The notes: a model not told the origin generated them from the letters alone. 64,000 nucleotides of DNA from Hormiphora californensis (GCA_020137815.1 CM035351.1:9695969-9759968), one strand, 5' to 3'. Positions 1 through 12,690 are shown, numbered from the stretch's first letter. Made by a program: numbers and translations.

Positions 1-1190
1 CTCTCTCTCTCTCCCTCTCTCTCATATCTATCATATCTCTCATATAGCTTTCCCTCTATCTTCCCTTATCTTTCCATCCTTCTCCCTATCTCTGTCAGGT
101 AATCTTTACAAGGGTGGGTGAACTCTTTTTTCTGTCCCCAAGTATAGTTCCAGTTCAGATCAAAAGGGTAATCATGAATTATGCTGTAGCCAAATCCCTT
201 TGACCTGATGTCTCCAGCCCCCAGACCTATTGGATGATCTAGCTGTAATTAACCTATTAATGAAGAATAGTCTGGTTTCTTTCTCCTTCTCTTTCTCTCT
301 TTAGTGACTAAAAAATTGTTGGCAATGTAGCAATGCGCTTGCCAGCACTTTTATTGGCAAAAAAGAGAAATTTCCAGCACTTTTGAAAATGTACAAATGT
401 GGGAGATAAGTCGTCTAAGTTGCCCCTCACATAGAGCGGTATTTCTCTGTCTTGTCACGTTACGGAACGTTGACATGTGATCTGATGCTCTCTCTAGCCT
501 GTTTACTGGTGTTTACTCTCTTTTTTGGCGTTCTAATTTGCCCTGATTAGGTTCTGATTAGCTCCCAGCTCGCATGTGCTGGCAGCATTGCCTCCCCATT
601 GCCACGCGCCAGCACCCTGGGGACACGCCAGCACCCTGTGTCCCGGCAATGTGATCCCCAATTTCCCATTGCCAGCACGTTTTCAACAATTTTGACCTGG
701 GCTCTTTACAACAACAGTAAAGTAAACGTATCCTGTTGTAGCTTAACCCATTGTTCCATGGAAGTACTAATGATTATTTGCTATCCTGATATTGATCGCA
801 GATACGAGGACTCCACCCGGATGATCGTTTTAGCACGTGTGACGATTATGAGACGTAGAAAACTCAATAAACACCATTGAATCAGGATTCAGGAGGAACA
901 AACCACCCACCAATCCGCACGTGCATTATCCACCCAATCTTCCCATCAATCCCCTTGCCCACCAACCATAACAACCCCTCAATTAGCAGTGTGCAGGGGA
1001 ATTTGTATATTTAATCTTAGTATAATCTTAATTAAAAGATGCAAATGCGTGGCCAATGATGAACAAATACAGATAAAAAGATATGGGAGAATGAGAAGGA
1101 GAGATAGAGACAGCAAAATAGGGAGAGAAAGAGAGCGAGAGATAGAGAGGGGGTGAAAGGATTGCTCATTTTTGAGTCCGAGAGAGCAGG
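1..1190. other. gene-free leader with (CT)n and old repeat remnants
   Basis: The window opens in a (CT)n tract. No reading frame here looks like a gene. A short stretch at 814-845 (CCCGGATGATCGTTTTAGCA) matches the head of the HINE-like family described at 14340 and 45763, so it is probably a relic. The rest is unique AT-rich DNA with scattered CACGTG motifs. Confidence 0.5.
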
Positions 1191-1197
1191 TATTATA

Positions 1198-1810
1198 GTC
1201 TAGTCTACATTAAAAAAGGCAAAAGGTTGGTAGTAGTGATGGGTCAACATTTGCACGTGCAGGTTTAGAGGTGGAGTGTGATGGGGGACCTCAGGAGTTT
1301 GCACGTGCAAATAAAAACCTTCGCCAACCTGCAAAATCTATAGCTCTTTGGAAAGTGCTTGACTTCCTCTTTCCAATGAGCCCAAGATTTCTGAAAATGG
1401 TTGGCGTAAAACGTCTAAAAATCGTGAAAAAGGTGATTTTCACTGTTCTTGGTAACTTTTGCAGTTTTGTAGTCGACGGGGGCTCTACTTGCGGGGTTCC
1501 CTAGTCTATTAAAAAAGGCAAAAGGTTGGTGATGATGGGTCAACATTTGCACGTGCAGTTTAATAGGAGATCTGGGAGTGGGATAGGGGACCTCAGGGGT
1601 TTCACGTGCAAATTGAGTTCTTGAGTAATATTAAAGTTTTATAGCTCTTTGGAAAGAGCTCGATCCCCTCTTTCTAAAGATCCCAGGAAATTTGAAATTG
1701 GTTGAAAAATGGCAGAGTTATGGCGTAAAACGTCTCAAAATCGTGCAAAAATTGATTTATCAACACATGTGAATCCCTGTGTATCAGCCGTTGATACTAT
1801 TGAGAACGTT
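1198..1810. repeat. diverged tandem duplication, two units of about 305 bp
   Basis: Two units start at 1198 and 1503 with the same opening (TAGTCTA, then a run of A and GGCAAAAGGTTGG). Both contain GGGTCAACATTTGCACGTGC, a TAGCTCTTTGGAAAG block and GGCGTAAAACGTCT. The TTGGAAAG/CTCTTTC block and the AACGTC ending recur inside the element at 18441-18834 and at 39040-39245, so this is a dispersed repeat that has also duplicated in tandem. Confidence 0.7.
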
Positions 1811-3057
1811 GGGCTCTAGTAAAAGCAAAAATGTCATCACACTATATATGCACGTGCAAATAGTGACACACTTTCCATGGATCTACTAAGATCATAGTAA
1901 TAGTGCAGTGAGGAAGGGTAGAATAATGCACGTGCTACTCTTACTGTCTTCACTTCATCTTGCGTTTGCAAGGGTGAATCCTGAATTCACCCTACAAATT
2001 ACAATACCACCATCTATAATACCATCACCCACCAATACCCAAGAAACAAGACCCTACTGTACCCGTCACCCTAGTACAAGGCAGTAAGTAACATCACATC
2101 CCATGTATCCAATCCCGTCCGTAGGGCGGGTGTTTCCGCTATATATACTAGTATAGTGAGATGAAGGAGAAATGGTCGTTTCCGCTACATCATATAATAC
2201 ATCATCTATTACACACAACTCCGTATAACCGGTAAAAGAGATTATCGCTAGCTAACAAAAGATGCAGGATTGTATGGCAGTCGGGGAAAATATGTGGAAA
2301 TCAGGATGCATATAAGATCGGTTGATTCTCTAGTTACTCTCTGAGGGAGACAGTATCCAACAATTCTAGCAGCCAACACGATCCACGGAATAATAAAGTT
2401 TCTGAATAATGAATATAATAAGCATATAATCTTGCACAGCAGACGTACCTAATTAATTTTTTTTCGATTTATAATTTATTTTAAAGTGAAAGAGAACAAC
2501 AGGGATTTTCACAAAAAATTATATGGATGTCTAAATGAAACCTTATGTCAGATTAATGCAATGGGCCCATATATGCAGATATGCACTTACGCCCATATGG
2601 GCCCATTAATGGTGCATCTCGCATGTTTTAGTTATAGCTCGATTTTCAAAAACATTTTCAAAAACATAGTAGGGAGTAGGGACATGCGGTTTTCACCCTT
2701 GTGTTATCATTTTATCGTGTTTCCAGTGATTCTTTGTGTTCTTTACACAAATCGCACATCAAACATCTCATCCATCTCTGTTATAATCTAACCCTCCTTT
2801 AAATTTGTAAAGGGGGCCCAGCTAGGCAAATCCATCTCATATCAGTGCACGGCACAAGTGCAAATTTTTCGTGCATGGCATACGTCTATTTTACGCCAGC
2901 GCCCAGCGGGTCTATGACAGCGTGAACGTCATCTTGTCAGCAACAGAAATGAAATAATATACCCTAGCTCGCAGGCTCTTCTCTCAAATCTTTGTAAGAT
3001 AACACACCTACACAAACACCTGCCATCAACCCCCTGTTTCTCTCTCTTTTCCCCCTT
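1811..3057. other. gene-free interval
   Basis: AT-rich DNA without a recognisable gene. It holds a small hairpin at about 2560-2610 (two ATGGGCCCAT arms). A short coding-like frame ends in a stop at about 2957 on the plus strand (see findings). The rest shows nothing I can identify. Confidence 0.4.
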
Positions 3058-3279
3058 TTATTTTTTGGATACTATAATGCTCCCATTATAGGCTGAGGAT
3101 TGCACGTGACAACCGAGACACATACACCCGGCATGGTCAACATCGCCCGGACCGCCATGTGTGAAAGTGTAAGGGGATCTCGTCGCCTTGTCCTGGGTAA
3201 TGTCATTCGGCCCCAGATTGAGTGCCGTTGTGGCCCACTGGAGTCTGTCAATGCGTCTCTCGTCATGGGTTGAATAGAA
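3058..3279 (-). CDS. candidate terminal exon of an unidentified minus-strand gene
   Basis: A pyrimidine-rich acceptor (TAACCTCCTCTAG) ends at 3280 on the minus strand. From 3279 a phase-0 frame runs 73 codons to a TAA at 3060-3058. The predicted peptide has natural composition, beginning FYSTHDERRIDRLQWATTAL and carrying a C-M-C-x-x-C cluster near residue 52, then ending IIVSKK. I do not recognise the family and found no upstream exon between here and ZC3H10; the (GTCT)n tract lies in that space. It could also be a fragment of a mobile-element protein. Confidence 0.4.
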   Translation of the reverse strand, partial: FYSTHDERRIDRLQWATTALNLGPNDITQDKATRSPYTFTHGGPGDVDHAGCMCLGCHVQSSAYNGSIIVSKK

Positions 3280-3842
3280 CTAGAGGAGGTTAGAACAAGA
3301 AGAGGGAGGCGGAGAGGTGTCCGGTGGAAGGAGAGGGAGAAAGAGGGAAGGGGAGAGGGAAGGGCTAACTGTCGAGTAAACTCTTTCTCTCCCTCTATCT
3401 CTTTCTCACTCCCTTCCTCTCTCTCTATCTCTGGTTTGGTTTGGTTTGGTTTGGTAGTACTACGGTATAGCCACTGAGCAGCAAGCTACTGTCGGCACCG
3501 TTATAATAATAGGTAATGATATGGAAAGAAACGGAAAGACACTCAGATGTTCAGTACCATCATTTTGCCTAGCCTCCGGATATAATAAGGGATTTTGAAA
3601 AGTCTATCTCTTTCTTACCCTCTTCTTCTCTCTCCCTCCCTAAGTATCTTTCCCTATCTCTCTCTCCCTCTCTCTCTCTCCATATCTCTTTCTCACTCAC
3701 CAATAAAAAGGATCCGCACGATGCCAAATAGTGTGCTAGGAGTCTTGCCACCATTATACAAGTAGTTACATCATAAATTATTAACCCTGGGCCCGGAGAT
3801 CCAACAACCCGGACTTAGCTTGGACTTGCTTTAATACGTCGC

Positions 3843-4132
<290 letters not shown>

Positions 4133-4641
4133 GAACAATGTAACAATGCCATCTCTTCGCTTTGCTTTTATTTCATGGAAGGCCTTAGGCCGATGTGTTT
4201 AAACAGAAACGCCGTAAATCTTGTGTTTTTCTGTTCAAACTATTGAACTCGGCATATCCTGAATGAAAGGAACTATTTAATCTCAAACCGTCTCAAATAG
4301 TATGTTTCTCTGTGTCTGTCTGTTATATGTATCTTCTGTTTTTCTTCCATATTGTTGGTGGGAGAGTTACAATGTTTGGGGCCTCGGCGAATTACCGCTA
4401 ATTGCTAATGCATCCTACACAGTACAGTACAGTGTGTACTTGGTAATGAAAGTGTGTACTACACAGTACACACGTCACGCTGAGAATGGAGCTAGTCCTA
4501 TAATAATAATATCATGGTACGCGCAATGTGCCTTGTGTTATGCAAAGCCCGCCAGTGCTGGCATTTGCTAAATAGCGCCGCGCGGTAACTCTTATATTGC
4601 CCAACTCACCCCTCCTTTCTGTTCCATTTTAGCAGCGCCGT

Positions 4642-5436
4642 ATGACTGACTTCAGAGGCGGAAATAGAGGAATGCAGCAGGGGAATGGGGTGATGAGGCC
4701 GATCGGGCCAGGTACCAACATGATTCCACCATCAAAACACCCAGTGTTTCCATCACTCTGCCCAGAGTTCATGAAAGGCGTATGTAGTGCGTTTCAGTGC
4801 CCCAAAAACCACCCGGAAGCTTCGCTATTATTCTGCCAAGGTTACCAGAGAGATTGCTGCCAGCTAGGTCAAACGTGCACCTACATGCATGCTACCGTAG
4901 AAGAAGAGCAATATTACAAAGACACGGGCCTCATTCCTCTTCGATTTATGAACAAACCTATTCGCATTGAGAGGGGAAAGGGACCCCTGATTAACGGACA
5001 ACCATCTCTGTTCCCTAGTGAGGGTACAGCTCCTACTGTTGCTGTAGTACCCGAGCCCCAACAATACACCTCCCCCGAACCTGTCTCACTTCCTGAGGTA
5101 CCACCAGGGAAGAGAAAAATACCATATGAAGAGTTAGAGACTGAGAAGAACATGCTTGCTGAGAAAGTGCGTATCTTGGAGAAAAAGGTGGAGCAACTAG
5201 ATGCAACTAACGAGCTACTTCTTGAGAAAAATGCTAAGTTGAGAAAACGGTCCCCAGAGGGACGCCGGAGGTCCCCAGATAACCGACGGAGGGGAGGTAC
5301 CCGCGGTCGCTCTAGGAGTCGATCAAAAGAGAGGGGGAGGTCAAAGGACATGGAGTGGAAGGGGAGACAGTGGGGAGAAGGGCAACAGTATAACAACAGT
5401 GGGCCAAACAACAATTTCAATAACAGGCCCATGTGA
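4642..5436 (+). CDS. ZC3H10: ZC3H10-like CCCH zinc-finger protein with RS-like tail
   Basis: Single-exon frame of 264 aa. Two CCCH fingers are visible: C40-x7-C48-x4-C53-x3-H57 and C65-x6/7-C72/73-x5/6-C79-x3-H83. After the second finger the sequence YYKDTGLIP parallels the conserved segment after finger 2 of animal ZC3H10. A coiled coil follows at about 162-203, with the ATNELLLEKNAKLR stretch that also marks ZC3H10, then an arginine/serine-rich region (about 202-236) and an N/Q-rich end. Known family members bind RNA and have three fingers and no RS tail, so this copy appears to lack finger 3 and to have gained or kept an SR-type tail. TTCCATTTTAG lies nine bases before the ATG and may be a 5'UTR splice acceptor. 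It is tail to tail with CCT2, 464 bp away. Confidence 0.85.
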   Translation: MTDFRGGNRGMQQGNGVMRPIGPGTNMIPPSKHPVFPSLCPEFMKGVCSAFQCPKNHPEASLLFCQGYQRDCCQLGQTCTYMHATVEEEQYYKDTGLIPLRFMNKPIRIERGKGPLINGQPSLFPSEGTAPTVAVVPEPQQYTSPEPVSLPEVPPGKRKIPYEELETEKNMLAEKVRILEKKVEQLDATNELLLEKNAKLRKRSPEGRRRSPDNRRRGGTRGRSRSRSKERGRSKDMEWKGRQWGEGQQYNNSGPNNNFNNRPM

Positions 5437-5674
5437 TCAGAGACACGATCTTTTACAGATGTACATCTATATGTGTTTTGGCGTCGAGTGTTTTTAATTC
5501 CACCTGGTGCCGTGACATCAAGGGGACCGAACAGTTGGGACAGTCATTTTGTGACAAGCCTGTTATATCATTTCATTTTGATCACTGGAATTAACCCCCT
5601 TCTCTTAATACTCAATAGAGGCTACTCACATAAAGATCTTGCTAAGTCAGGGGTCCGTGTGTCAATATGGGGGT

Positions 5675-5698
5675 GGGGGGGGGGGGGGGGGGGGGGGG
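5675..5698. repeat. poly(G) run, 24 bases
   Basis: Homopolymeric G tract between the 3' ends of the ZC3H10 and CCT2 genes. Similar plus-strand G runs occur at 9146, 23223, 32589, 38198, 51433 and 58039. Confidence 0.9.
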
Positions 5699-5900
5699 TG
5701 GGATCGGGAGGTAACGCTCCAATACTGCAGTATTGGTGGCGCTTTAAGAAAGGGGATATCCAGATATATGTGAGTAGCCTTTAGAAAAATGAATACCCGT
5801 CTAGTTACAGAAAATATATAGAGCAAAAGCGTAGTGCCAACATCGTGGTATAAATATTAAAAGTTTACAAATAACAGAAGGCCGCTCACAAAAAAACATC

Positions 5901-7741
5901 TCAGTGGCACTCGTTTCCTCCACGCTGTCTGGGTGTTGATTTCAGAATGTCGTCGACTCTGAGAATCATCTCGGCTGCTTCAGCTGCACTACTCACAACG
6001 GCACTCTTCACGGCGTAGGATTCGGTAATTCCAAGGTCTCGCATATCACCCACCTGCAGATGGGGGATGATCAATTTATTATGATTGATATTGTAAAATT
6101 ATCAATAAGTGAATTTTTGAAGAGCCTGGCAAGATTAGAAATGTGTTTTAGTGATCCTCATGGAGAGGCCAAGGGGGTTATCTCCACCTCACCAACACAC
6201 TATCAATACAGGGTGTCCCACTGTCTTTGCATCACCTGCGATTTTGGGTCATGACCGGGCTCCATTAAACTAACCAAAACTCATCGAAAAATTGGTCAAA
6301 ATGGTTCTAACAAAAACCAGTGTTCTAGAGAATTGTCTGGCGAACATTTTGGTTGCAAGATTGACTTTCCAAGTCTTACCAATCGTCAGATATATCGTCG
6401 TAAAGTCAAAATTACGTGTTCATGAAATCCGACCGGGGTTCACGTTTTGAAAAATTCACAAATGCAAAGTTGCTCGGATCACATTGCATCCCTCATAAGA
6501 GTTGTAGGAAATTGTCTGGCGGTCATTTTGGTACCCGGGTTTATATCCTAGCTCAATGTTTAGAGTGTCTTATGACTGTCTAAAGACGAAATTCAACCAG
6601 CATTTTTGAGGGGATCACGTGTCATCAACAAATGGGTAAAATGATTTGAAATTTACAAGAGCTTCATTGGAATCGTCTAAGGTTCATTTTGATACCATGG
6701 TTTTTTCCATAGCTCTACGTTTAAGTTGCGTTATGACTGTAGGAACATGAAGATTTTTCTATGCTGAGTCTTAGTTGGTATCGGCTCACAACCCCTAATT
6801 AGGTGGCTCGGTGTCGTGTGTAATCCCATGATAATCAGCACATATCGTCTCAATTTCATCTAGACACTTGACAGGGTTGTTATGACGATTTGGCAAGGCC
6901 CCTGTTAATGTGTAGTATACGCAAGTGGTCTATCTCAACCCTATCATGCACTAAGATGTTATTCAAGCACCTATGAGCTTCATAACAGGGCAAAATGCAA
7001 TGCGATACCTGAGACCACTTTTGGGAAAATTCCAGTTCTGACAGTCATAAGACACTCTAAACATTGAGCTAGGATAAAAACCCGGGTACCAAAATGACCG
7101 CCAGACAATTTCCTACAACTCTTATGAAGGATGTAATGTGATCCGAGCAACTTTGCATTTGTGAATTTTTCGAAACGTGAACCCCGGTCGGATTTCATGA
7201 ACACGTAATTTTGACTTTACGACGATATATCTGACGATTGGTAAGACTTGGAAAGTCAATCTTGCTACCAAATTGTTCGCCAGACAATTCTCTAGAACAC
7301 TGGTTTTTGTTAGAACCATTTTGACCAATTTTTCGATGAGTTTTGGTTAGTTTAATGGAGCCCGGTCATGACCCAAAATCGCAGGTGATGCAAAGACAGT
7401 GGGACACCCTGTACTATGACTATAAGATGATTTTACCTCTCCCGTGTTCATATTAAGGCCGGAATACACGTTATCCTCAGAGTGCATTGCCCGCAGTTCT
7501 GAAACTAACTGGGAACTATCGTAACCACCATTATCCGCAATGATAGTAGGAATCTGACGGAGGGCCCGAGCAAAACTCTCAATCGCCAAGGCTTCCTTGC
7601 CGGGTGTACGGGCAGCTAGCTCCTCTACATGCCTTGCCATCCTCATTTCTGAGCAACCTGTGAAAGGGGTTTGTGAGAGATAGAAAAGGAGAGAATGAGG
7701 GAGGAGATATGGAGAGAGAGAAAGAGAGAGAGAGAAACAGA

Positions 7742-7787
<46 letters not shown>

Positions 7788-10700
7788 TCACCCACCTCCA
7801 CCGAAGACTGTCCTTGTCTCCTTAACAGTTTGGGTGAGTACGCAAAGAGCATCATGAAGAGATCGCTCTGACTCGTCCACAATCATCTTGGTAGCACCCC
7901 GGAGGACCACTGTACAAGCTTCTCCCTGTTTTACACCTGTATAATATTAGTTACACATCCGTTACACACCTTGTCATCTCTATACACAATTCGTTATGAA
8001 ACACTCACCGGAGAACTTGATGAGTTTATCCTCTCCGATCATGACTTCCTCGATCAGTTTACAAGAGCCAATGGTCACTTTGTCCGGCTGATCAAAAGTA
8101 GAAACGATTTCTGCACCTAAAACTTTGGACAACCTCTCGATCCCATCAAAATCAGCATGCTCAATAGCCATGAGACCAGCATCAGCAAAAAGCTGATCGG
8201 GGTAATCATAGATGAGCTGTCGGTTGATGAAGCAATTGATGTCATGCTTTAGAATCCTGTCCACTTTATTCTTCATTTTTTCCTTTTCAGCTAACTCAAT
8301 TGCAGCAACCTTAGCGGTACTATCAACTTTCACCTTGGAGCCAAACACTTTGATCTTGTCGGTGTCCATGGGGGTGTTAGCGACCAAGATTTTAGCATTT
8401 TCCATCCTTTTAGGTTGGTTGTGCCCTATTTCCTTTTCCAACAGGAAACCCTCGTCAAGATAGGAATCCTCGATGCTCCCACCGACCTTCTTTAGTATCT
8501 GGATAAGCTCCAAGTCATTGTTACCCTTTAGTCGGAGTACAGCATCAACTGCCAACTTAGCAAAGTGCTCCTTGTGTTGATTTAGAATCTTAGAGCTGAG
8601 GGTGGTTCGAGCAATGTTCATAAGATCCTTTTGGAAAGCTTCCTCATCTTTTCCATTGTCCAGAGCGGTGTCTTGGAGGACCTTGGTGGCAACTTTTGCA
8701 GCAGCTCTGAATCCGCTAATGATGGTCTGGGGATGAAGCTTCTTGGAGACCAGTTGTTCTGCTTCCTGGGGGAGGTAACCAGGGTTACATGATGATGTTG
8801 TGTAACAAGCAAGGTTAACGGTCAAGAGTCCCAGCTTGGCCACCGTGCGCGCGAGCTCGAGAAACATCTAGCATAGAGAACACATGAAGAAGAGAAAAGG
8901 AGGCGGCGCGTTCCATAAATCAGTTGTAACGGACTTCGGAATTGGTGTGCATAATTTATACAACTGATAGACAGAAATCAAATGTACAATTAGATGGTTA
9001 CTGAATGACATTACACAAGAACCGTTAGTAGCCATCCCTTGTCAAACCCCCCCATAGTTCTGCCCCTGACTTCGTCTTTGGAGCGTAGAAAGGTCATACA
9101 TATAAGTAAAGATGCAGTCAGGGGCGGAACAGTGGGAACAGTTGTGGGGGGGGGGGGGGACTCGGCAGGTGAATGGGCTTTATTTAAGATGGCGGTGTTT
9201 CTCTTAACATACCCGAAGGAGTTCTGCAGCAAGAACTGTGACAGATGTGGTACCATCTCCAACCTGGTCATCCTGTACTTTTGAGATGTTCACAAGGACC
9301 TTCGCTGCGGGGTTATCAACACCAATAGACCTCAAAATAGTCGCACCGTCATTTGTCACCTGAGGGATCAACATTATTTCAATAATTTCTTTGTGGCAAA
9401 ACCAAGGCCCGAAAATGATGACACCCATATATGGCCTTCCAGCCCAAAATCAATCAATCAGAACTGCCGCTGACAGTGTCATGTGCCGAAATGGCACTGT
9501 TAGGAATGGCCCGCACTAACACATTTTGTTTTGTTTGAGTCGATGCGAAGTGAAGGAGTGGTTTTGTGGCCTATCTTACCTGAATCTCACCGGGGTATCC
9601 ATCCTGGCCCATAGTGACAAGAATTTTATCCATACCCTTGGGACCCATAGTACTTTTCACGAGATCTCCAATGGCAATGGCTCCAATGAAAGAGCTCTGA
9701 AAGGTTATGGATGTGTAAGTTCATCCTGGCAATCTTAGTTCTGGTATTCGAGACGTCTTTGGGTGAGATAGTATAACCCATTGATATTATAGTAGATCAG
9801 GGGCGTCTGGGTGTCCATGTGTCCATGGACACTAAAGAATAAAGATAGAAGGGAAAATATATAAAATTAAAGTGAGAGGTGCACGGAAACGAAAGTCGGA
9901 ATAACTTCTTAACAAATTGTGTGTAACATTCCTTGGTGTCCAATTAAAAGTTTGGTGAAAAGATGACGCCTCAATGTTGTTTTTGAAATTAATTGATAAC
10001 TAGGAACGTGCATGCACGTGCAAGCTTCAAACACAAGTTAGAAGCATGGGACCTTTCCTTGGATCAAAACAAAAAAGTTGGTGAAGGTTTCATACTTCAA
10101 ACTTATGTTTGAAGCTTGCACAATGCACATGCATTTAAAGCGTTCCTAGTTATCAATGAATTTCAAACACAACATTGAGACGTCATCTTTTCACCAAACT
10201 TTTAATAGGACATCAAAAGGAATGTTACACACAAATTGTTTAGAAATTATTCCGACTTTCGTTTTCGTGCACCTCTCACTTTAAGTTCTGAAAACCAGGA
10301 AATTTGAAACTTAAAATAACGACTTTGCTGCACTTGTTCTCCCTACTCAGTTCTACAGTTATTTTTTGGTTTAGGCCTCCGTCAAAAAATTATGGAGGTT
10401 TACATAGTACTTTCCCAAACCAAAAAAATACAAACCTCCATAATTTTTGAACGGGGGCCTAAATCAAAAAACGCCACACAAGAACTGTAGATGTGAGTCT
10501 GTAGAACAAGTGTGCCAAAAGACAAGGAATACCCGTTTCTTCAAGTTTTGGTTAAAGAAAGAGTGGTGCACCGTATATTTTCACAAAAATTAGTGAAAAA
10601 ACGGTGAGTACCATCAGGACCATTTCTACGGTGTCGAAAATTTCTAATTCTGTCTCGTACATTAGTTATGACGTAATTATGACATTATTTTGACTTTCAT

Positions 10701-11423
10701 AAAATTGCTCTACAGCAAAATCTGTGCGTTGTGGAAAAAATAGCCGGGTACCAAATTTTGGTGTCTCTACCTTTTCTGTGACGAGAGATATAGAAAATTA
10801 TCAAAAACGACCAAAAACGGGAGAAAGAGAGTTTGATATCTTTGGTTGCTTTGGTTGTGTGTGCACAACCAAATGTAACAATCTCTCTCTCTCACCCATT
10901 TTGTTCGTTTTTTTTTATACTTGTCGATATTTCGCGTCACAGACAAGGAAGAGACACCAAATTTGGAACCCCGGCTATTTTTCGACGCTGAACACGATGG
11001 AAGCATCCATTTCAATCCACAACACACAGATTTTGCTGTAGAGCAATTTTATGAAAGTTAAAATAATGTCATAATTACGTCATAACTATTGAACGAGACA
11101 GAATTAGAAATTTTCGATACCCTAGTAATGGTCCTGATGGTACTCCTAGTTCATCCACAAAGTTTTGTGAGAAAACAAGGCGCACCACTCTTAGAAAATA
11201 GGGATTTCAGGAGACCAAAAAAGGCGATTTTTAGGGATTTTGTGAACCGCTAAATAAATTTGAAACCAATTGGACTAGAACCATGGAACTTTGTAAAAGG
11301 AGGAGTTGATGATGAACATTCACCTTTATTAGGAAAAATAAAAACACTTACCATACGGGCCTGTTCGGCCTTCTCTTCTTCAGCCCCAGCTCGCAAGATC
11401 TGTACAGGGTTCAGAGATGCCAT
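5901..11423 (-). CDS. CCT2: T-complex protein 1 subunit beta (CCT2), seven exons
   Basis: Subunit of the cytosolic ATP-driven chaperonin TRiC/CCT, which folds actin, tubulin and many other proteins. Exons on the minus strand: 11423-11352, 9696-9580, 9359-9213, 8765-8009, 7936-7796, 7657-7437 and 6053-5901 (stop TGA). All junctions are GT-AG and the phases fit, giving 1608 nt or 535 aa, the length I recall for vertebrate CCT2. Landmarks: start [24 protein letters not shown] in exon 2 (nucleotide-binding region); VTNDGATIL and the GDGTTS catalytic motif in exon 3; the apical domain and [13 protein letters not shown] in exon 4; [11 protein letters not shown] in exon 6; VGDM and a short tail in exon 7. 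Exon 6-7 and exon 1-2 introns carry foldback elements, but no exon is broken. An upstream in-frame TTG exists; the ATG at 11423 matches the family start. Confidence 0.97.
6207..7413. mobile_element. foldback element, TA target duplication, in CCT2 intron 6
   Basis: Ends read TA-CAGGGTGTCCCACTGTC and its inverse followed by TA (7412-7413). Inverted arms of about 380 bp (6209-6590 and 7030-7411) are nearly identical; the middle of about 430 bp is unrelated to the arms. The TA duplication and CAGGGTGTCCC terminus suggest a non-autonomous Tc1/mariner-type element. No transposase is present. It accounts for nearly all of this CCT2 intron. Confidence 0.85.
7700..7785. repeat. (GA)n tract in CCT2 intron 5
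   Basis: GA-rich microsatellite; on the coding (minus) strand it is (CT)n and could contribute to the polypyrimidine character of this short intron. Confidence 0.9.
9867..10284. mobile_element. palindromic TTAA element, CCT2 intron 1
   Basis: Flanked by TTAA on both sides. Termini read TTAAAGTGAGAGGTGCAC and its inverse; the arms pair over nearly the whole length with a short centre. A close relative lies at 34937-35349, and more distant members sharing AAAGTGAGAG lie at 15124, 26229 and 56827. The TTAA duplication is typical of piggyBac-type transposition; no transposase is seen. Confidence 0.85.
10320..10545. repeat. dispersed hairpin repeat, copy 1
   Basis: Contains an inverted pair AAATTATGGAGGTTT / AAACCTCCATAATTT and ends with CTGTAGAACAAGTGTGC. 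The same layout is found at 30590-30785, so this is a dispersed repeat. Confidence 0.65.
10560..11191. mobile_element. foldback element in CCT2 intron 1
   Basis: Inverted arms start AGAGTGGTGC at 10560 and end GCACCACTCT at 11191. Internal blocks such as CGAAAATTTCTAATTCTGTC and CAAAATCTGTG pair across a centre near 10875. No clear target duplication was found. Confidence 0.75.
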
Positions 11424-11888
11424 GCTTATTACTAGATAAAAGTAAGTTGAATACTGGAACAAAATAGGTGGAACAGGGTGCAAAACCAATAATGAAATAA
11501 TCTGGTTAGGCAGCTAGCGGATTATTGCCTAGTTTTTAGCGCCGCTAACTTTACGCTTACATAAAATTGTTGAAGGCTATCAGGAATGGTTAATTTAGAA
11601 AATTTATGAAAAGTGATATATGGTTCTCTGACGGTTTTACAATTCTTACAAGATTTGGACTTCTGTACCATTCACCGATTGGTGCAGTGGGGGCCTCGTT
11701 AAGGGGGTCGCAATTCGCAAAATGCCATTTCTGGCTAAAAACTGAAAAAAGTTATAACTGCGTTCTTGCATGTGCAGCTTGGGGGAGGTAAGGTCACCTT
11801 TACGCTTGCCGGCGCAGTAATTAATGTCGTATCTTTCACTCTTGTATTGTAAACTTATTGCCTCGGTGCCCTCTCAAACTCATAACAG
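11424..11888. promoter_or_regulatory. 5' flank of CCT2
   Basis: About 450 bp upstream of the CCT2 start without a gene. I see no clear TATA or initiator sequence; the CCT2 promoter should lie here by position only. Confidence 0.3.
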
Positions 11889-12411
11889 TTGTTCGGAGAA
11901 GGGTAACCGCTGCCTAATGTAACGGATGGTGTCAGGATAAGCCTGTTTTGTTTTGTCAGTAAGCAGCTTTGCTAGGCGCCTGTAGAACTTTTCTGCTTCG
12001 TTGCGCAAGGCACCAGTTACTGAAAACACGAGTGGGCAAAGCAGCTCGACCTCGTTCGTTATAACAGCGTTTTTTTCTCGTCCTCGTGCCGTTTCAGAGC
12101 TGTGTCGAGCGGGATGACAGTTGACTGTTGGTGGGTGTCAATGGATTAAAGATACGAACATCCGTGTAAATATTGGCCATAGGAAGCCAAAAGTCCCTGG
12201 CAGCAACATCAAGGGGAGCATCGTTGGCAGTGTTTGCTGATTTTAGCCGGAAAGTTTCGCCAGTGATTGGGTTGGCAAACGCAGTGCGGGATAAGGCGGC
12301 ACTTTTCAATTGATTGGGAGACGATGGGTTCTCTTGAAAAGAAACTACAGAATTCTGGAGTGGGCCCGTGGGACTGCTTGTGCGGGGGATGTTCGATTGG
12401 ACTGACACCAT
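11889..12411 (-). pseudogene. frameshifted retroelement-type protein fragment
   Basis: Minus-strand frames encode DVAARDFWLPMANIYTDVRI and then, in a different frame, LLCPLVFSVTGALRNEAEKF and YRRLAKLLTDKTKQ. This order (AARxFW, then DVRxFNP, then PLVFSxxG, then FYxRLAxLLxxK) is familiar from the C-termini of reverse-transcriptase-associated proteins in cnidarian and other invertebrate genomes. The frame changes at about 12100-12140, so the copy is broken. The exact element class is uncertain. Confidence 0.6.
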
Positions 12412-12690
12412 TATATGTTGATATATGAAGTTTATTACAAAGTTACAAAGTCAGGGGTGAAACGGTGCAGAGCAGCCACGGTGAGGTGTGAATCAAGTCA
12501 TCAGAAAAATTCTCCTGAAACATTGGCAAACGTTGCGGGATAAGGCAGCGCTTTTCAACCTGAAACATCAAGCCTCTTTTAAAAATAAAACAGTCAAAAT
12601 TAAAATGGCTTGGAAGGCGCGCGAGCAATGCAGCGCAAAATTTAAAGATTACATGCGCGGCCATTTTAAGTTTATCAAGTTTAAATAAAA

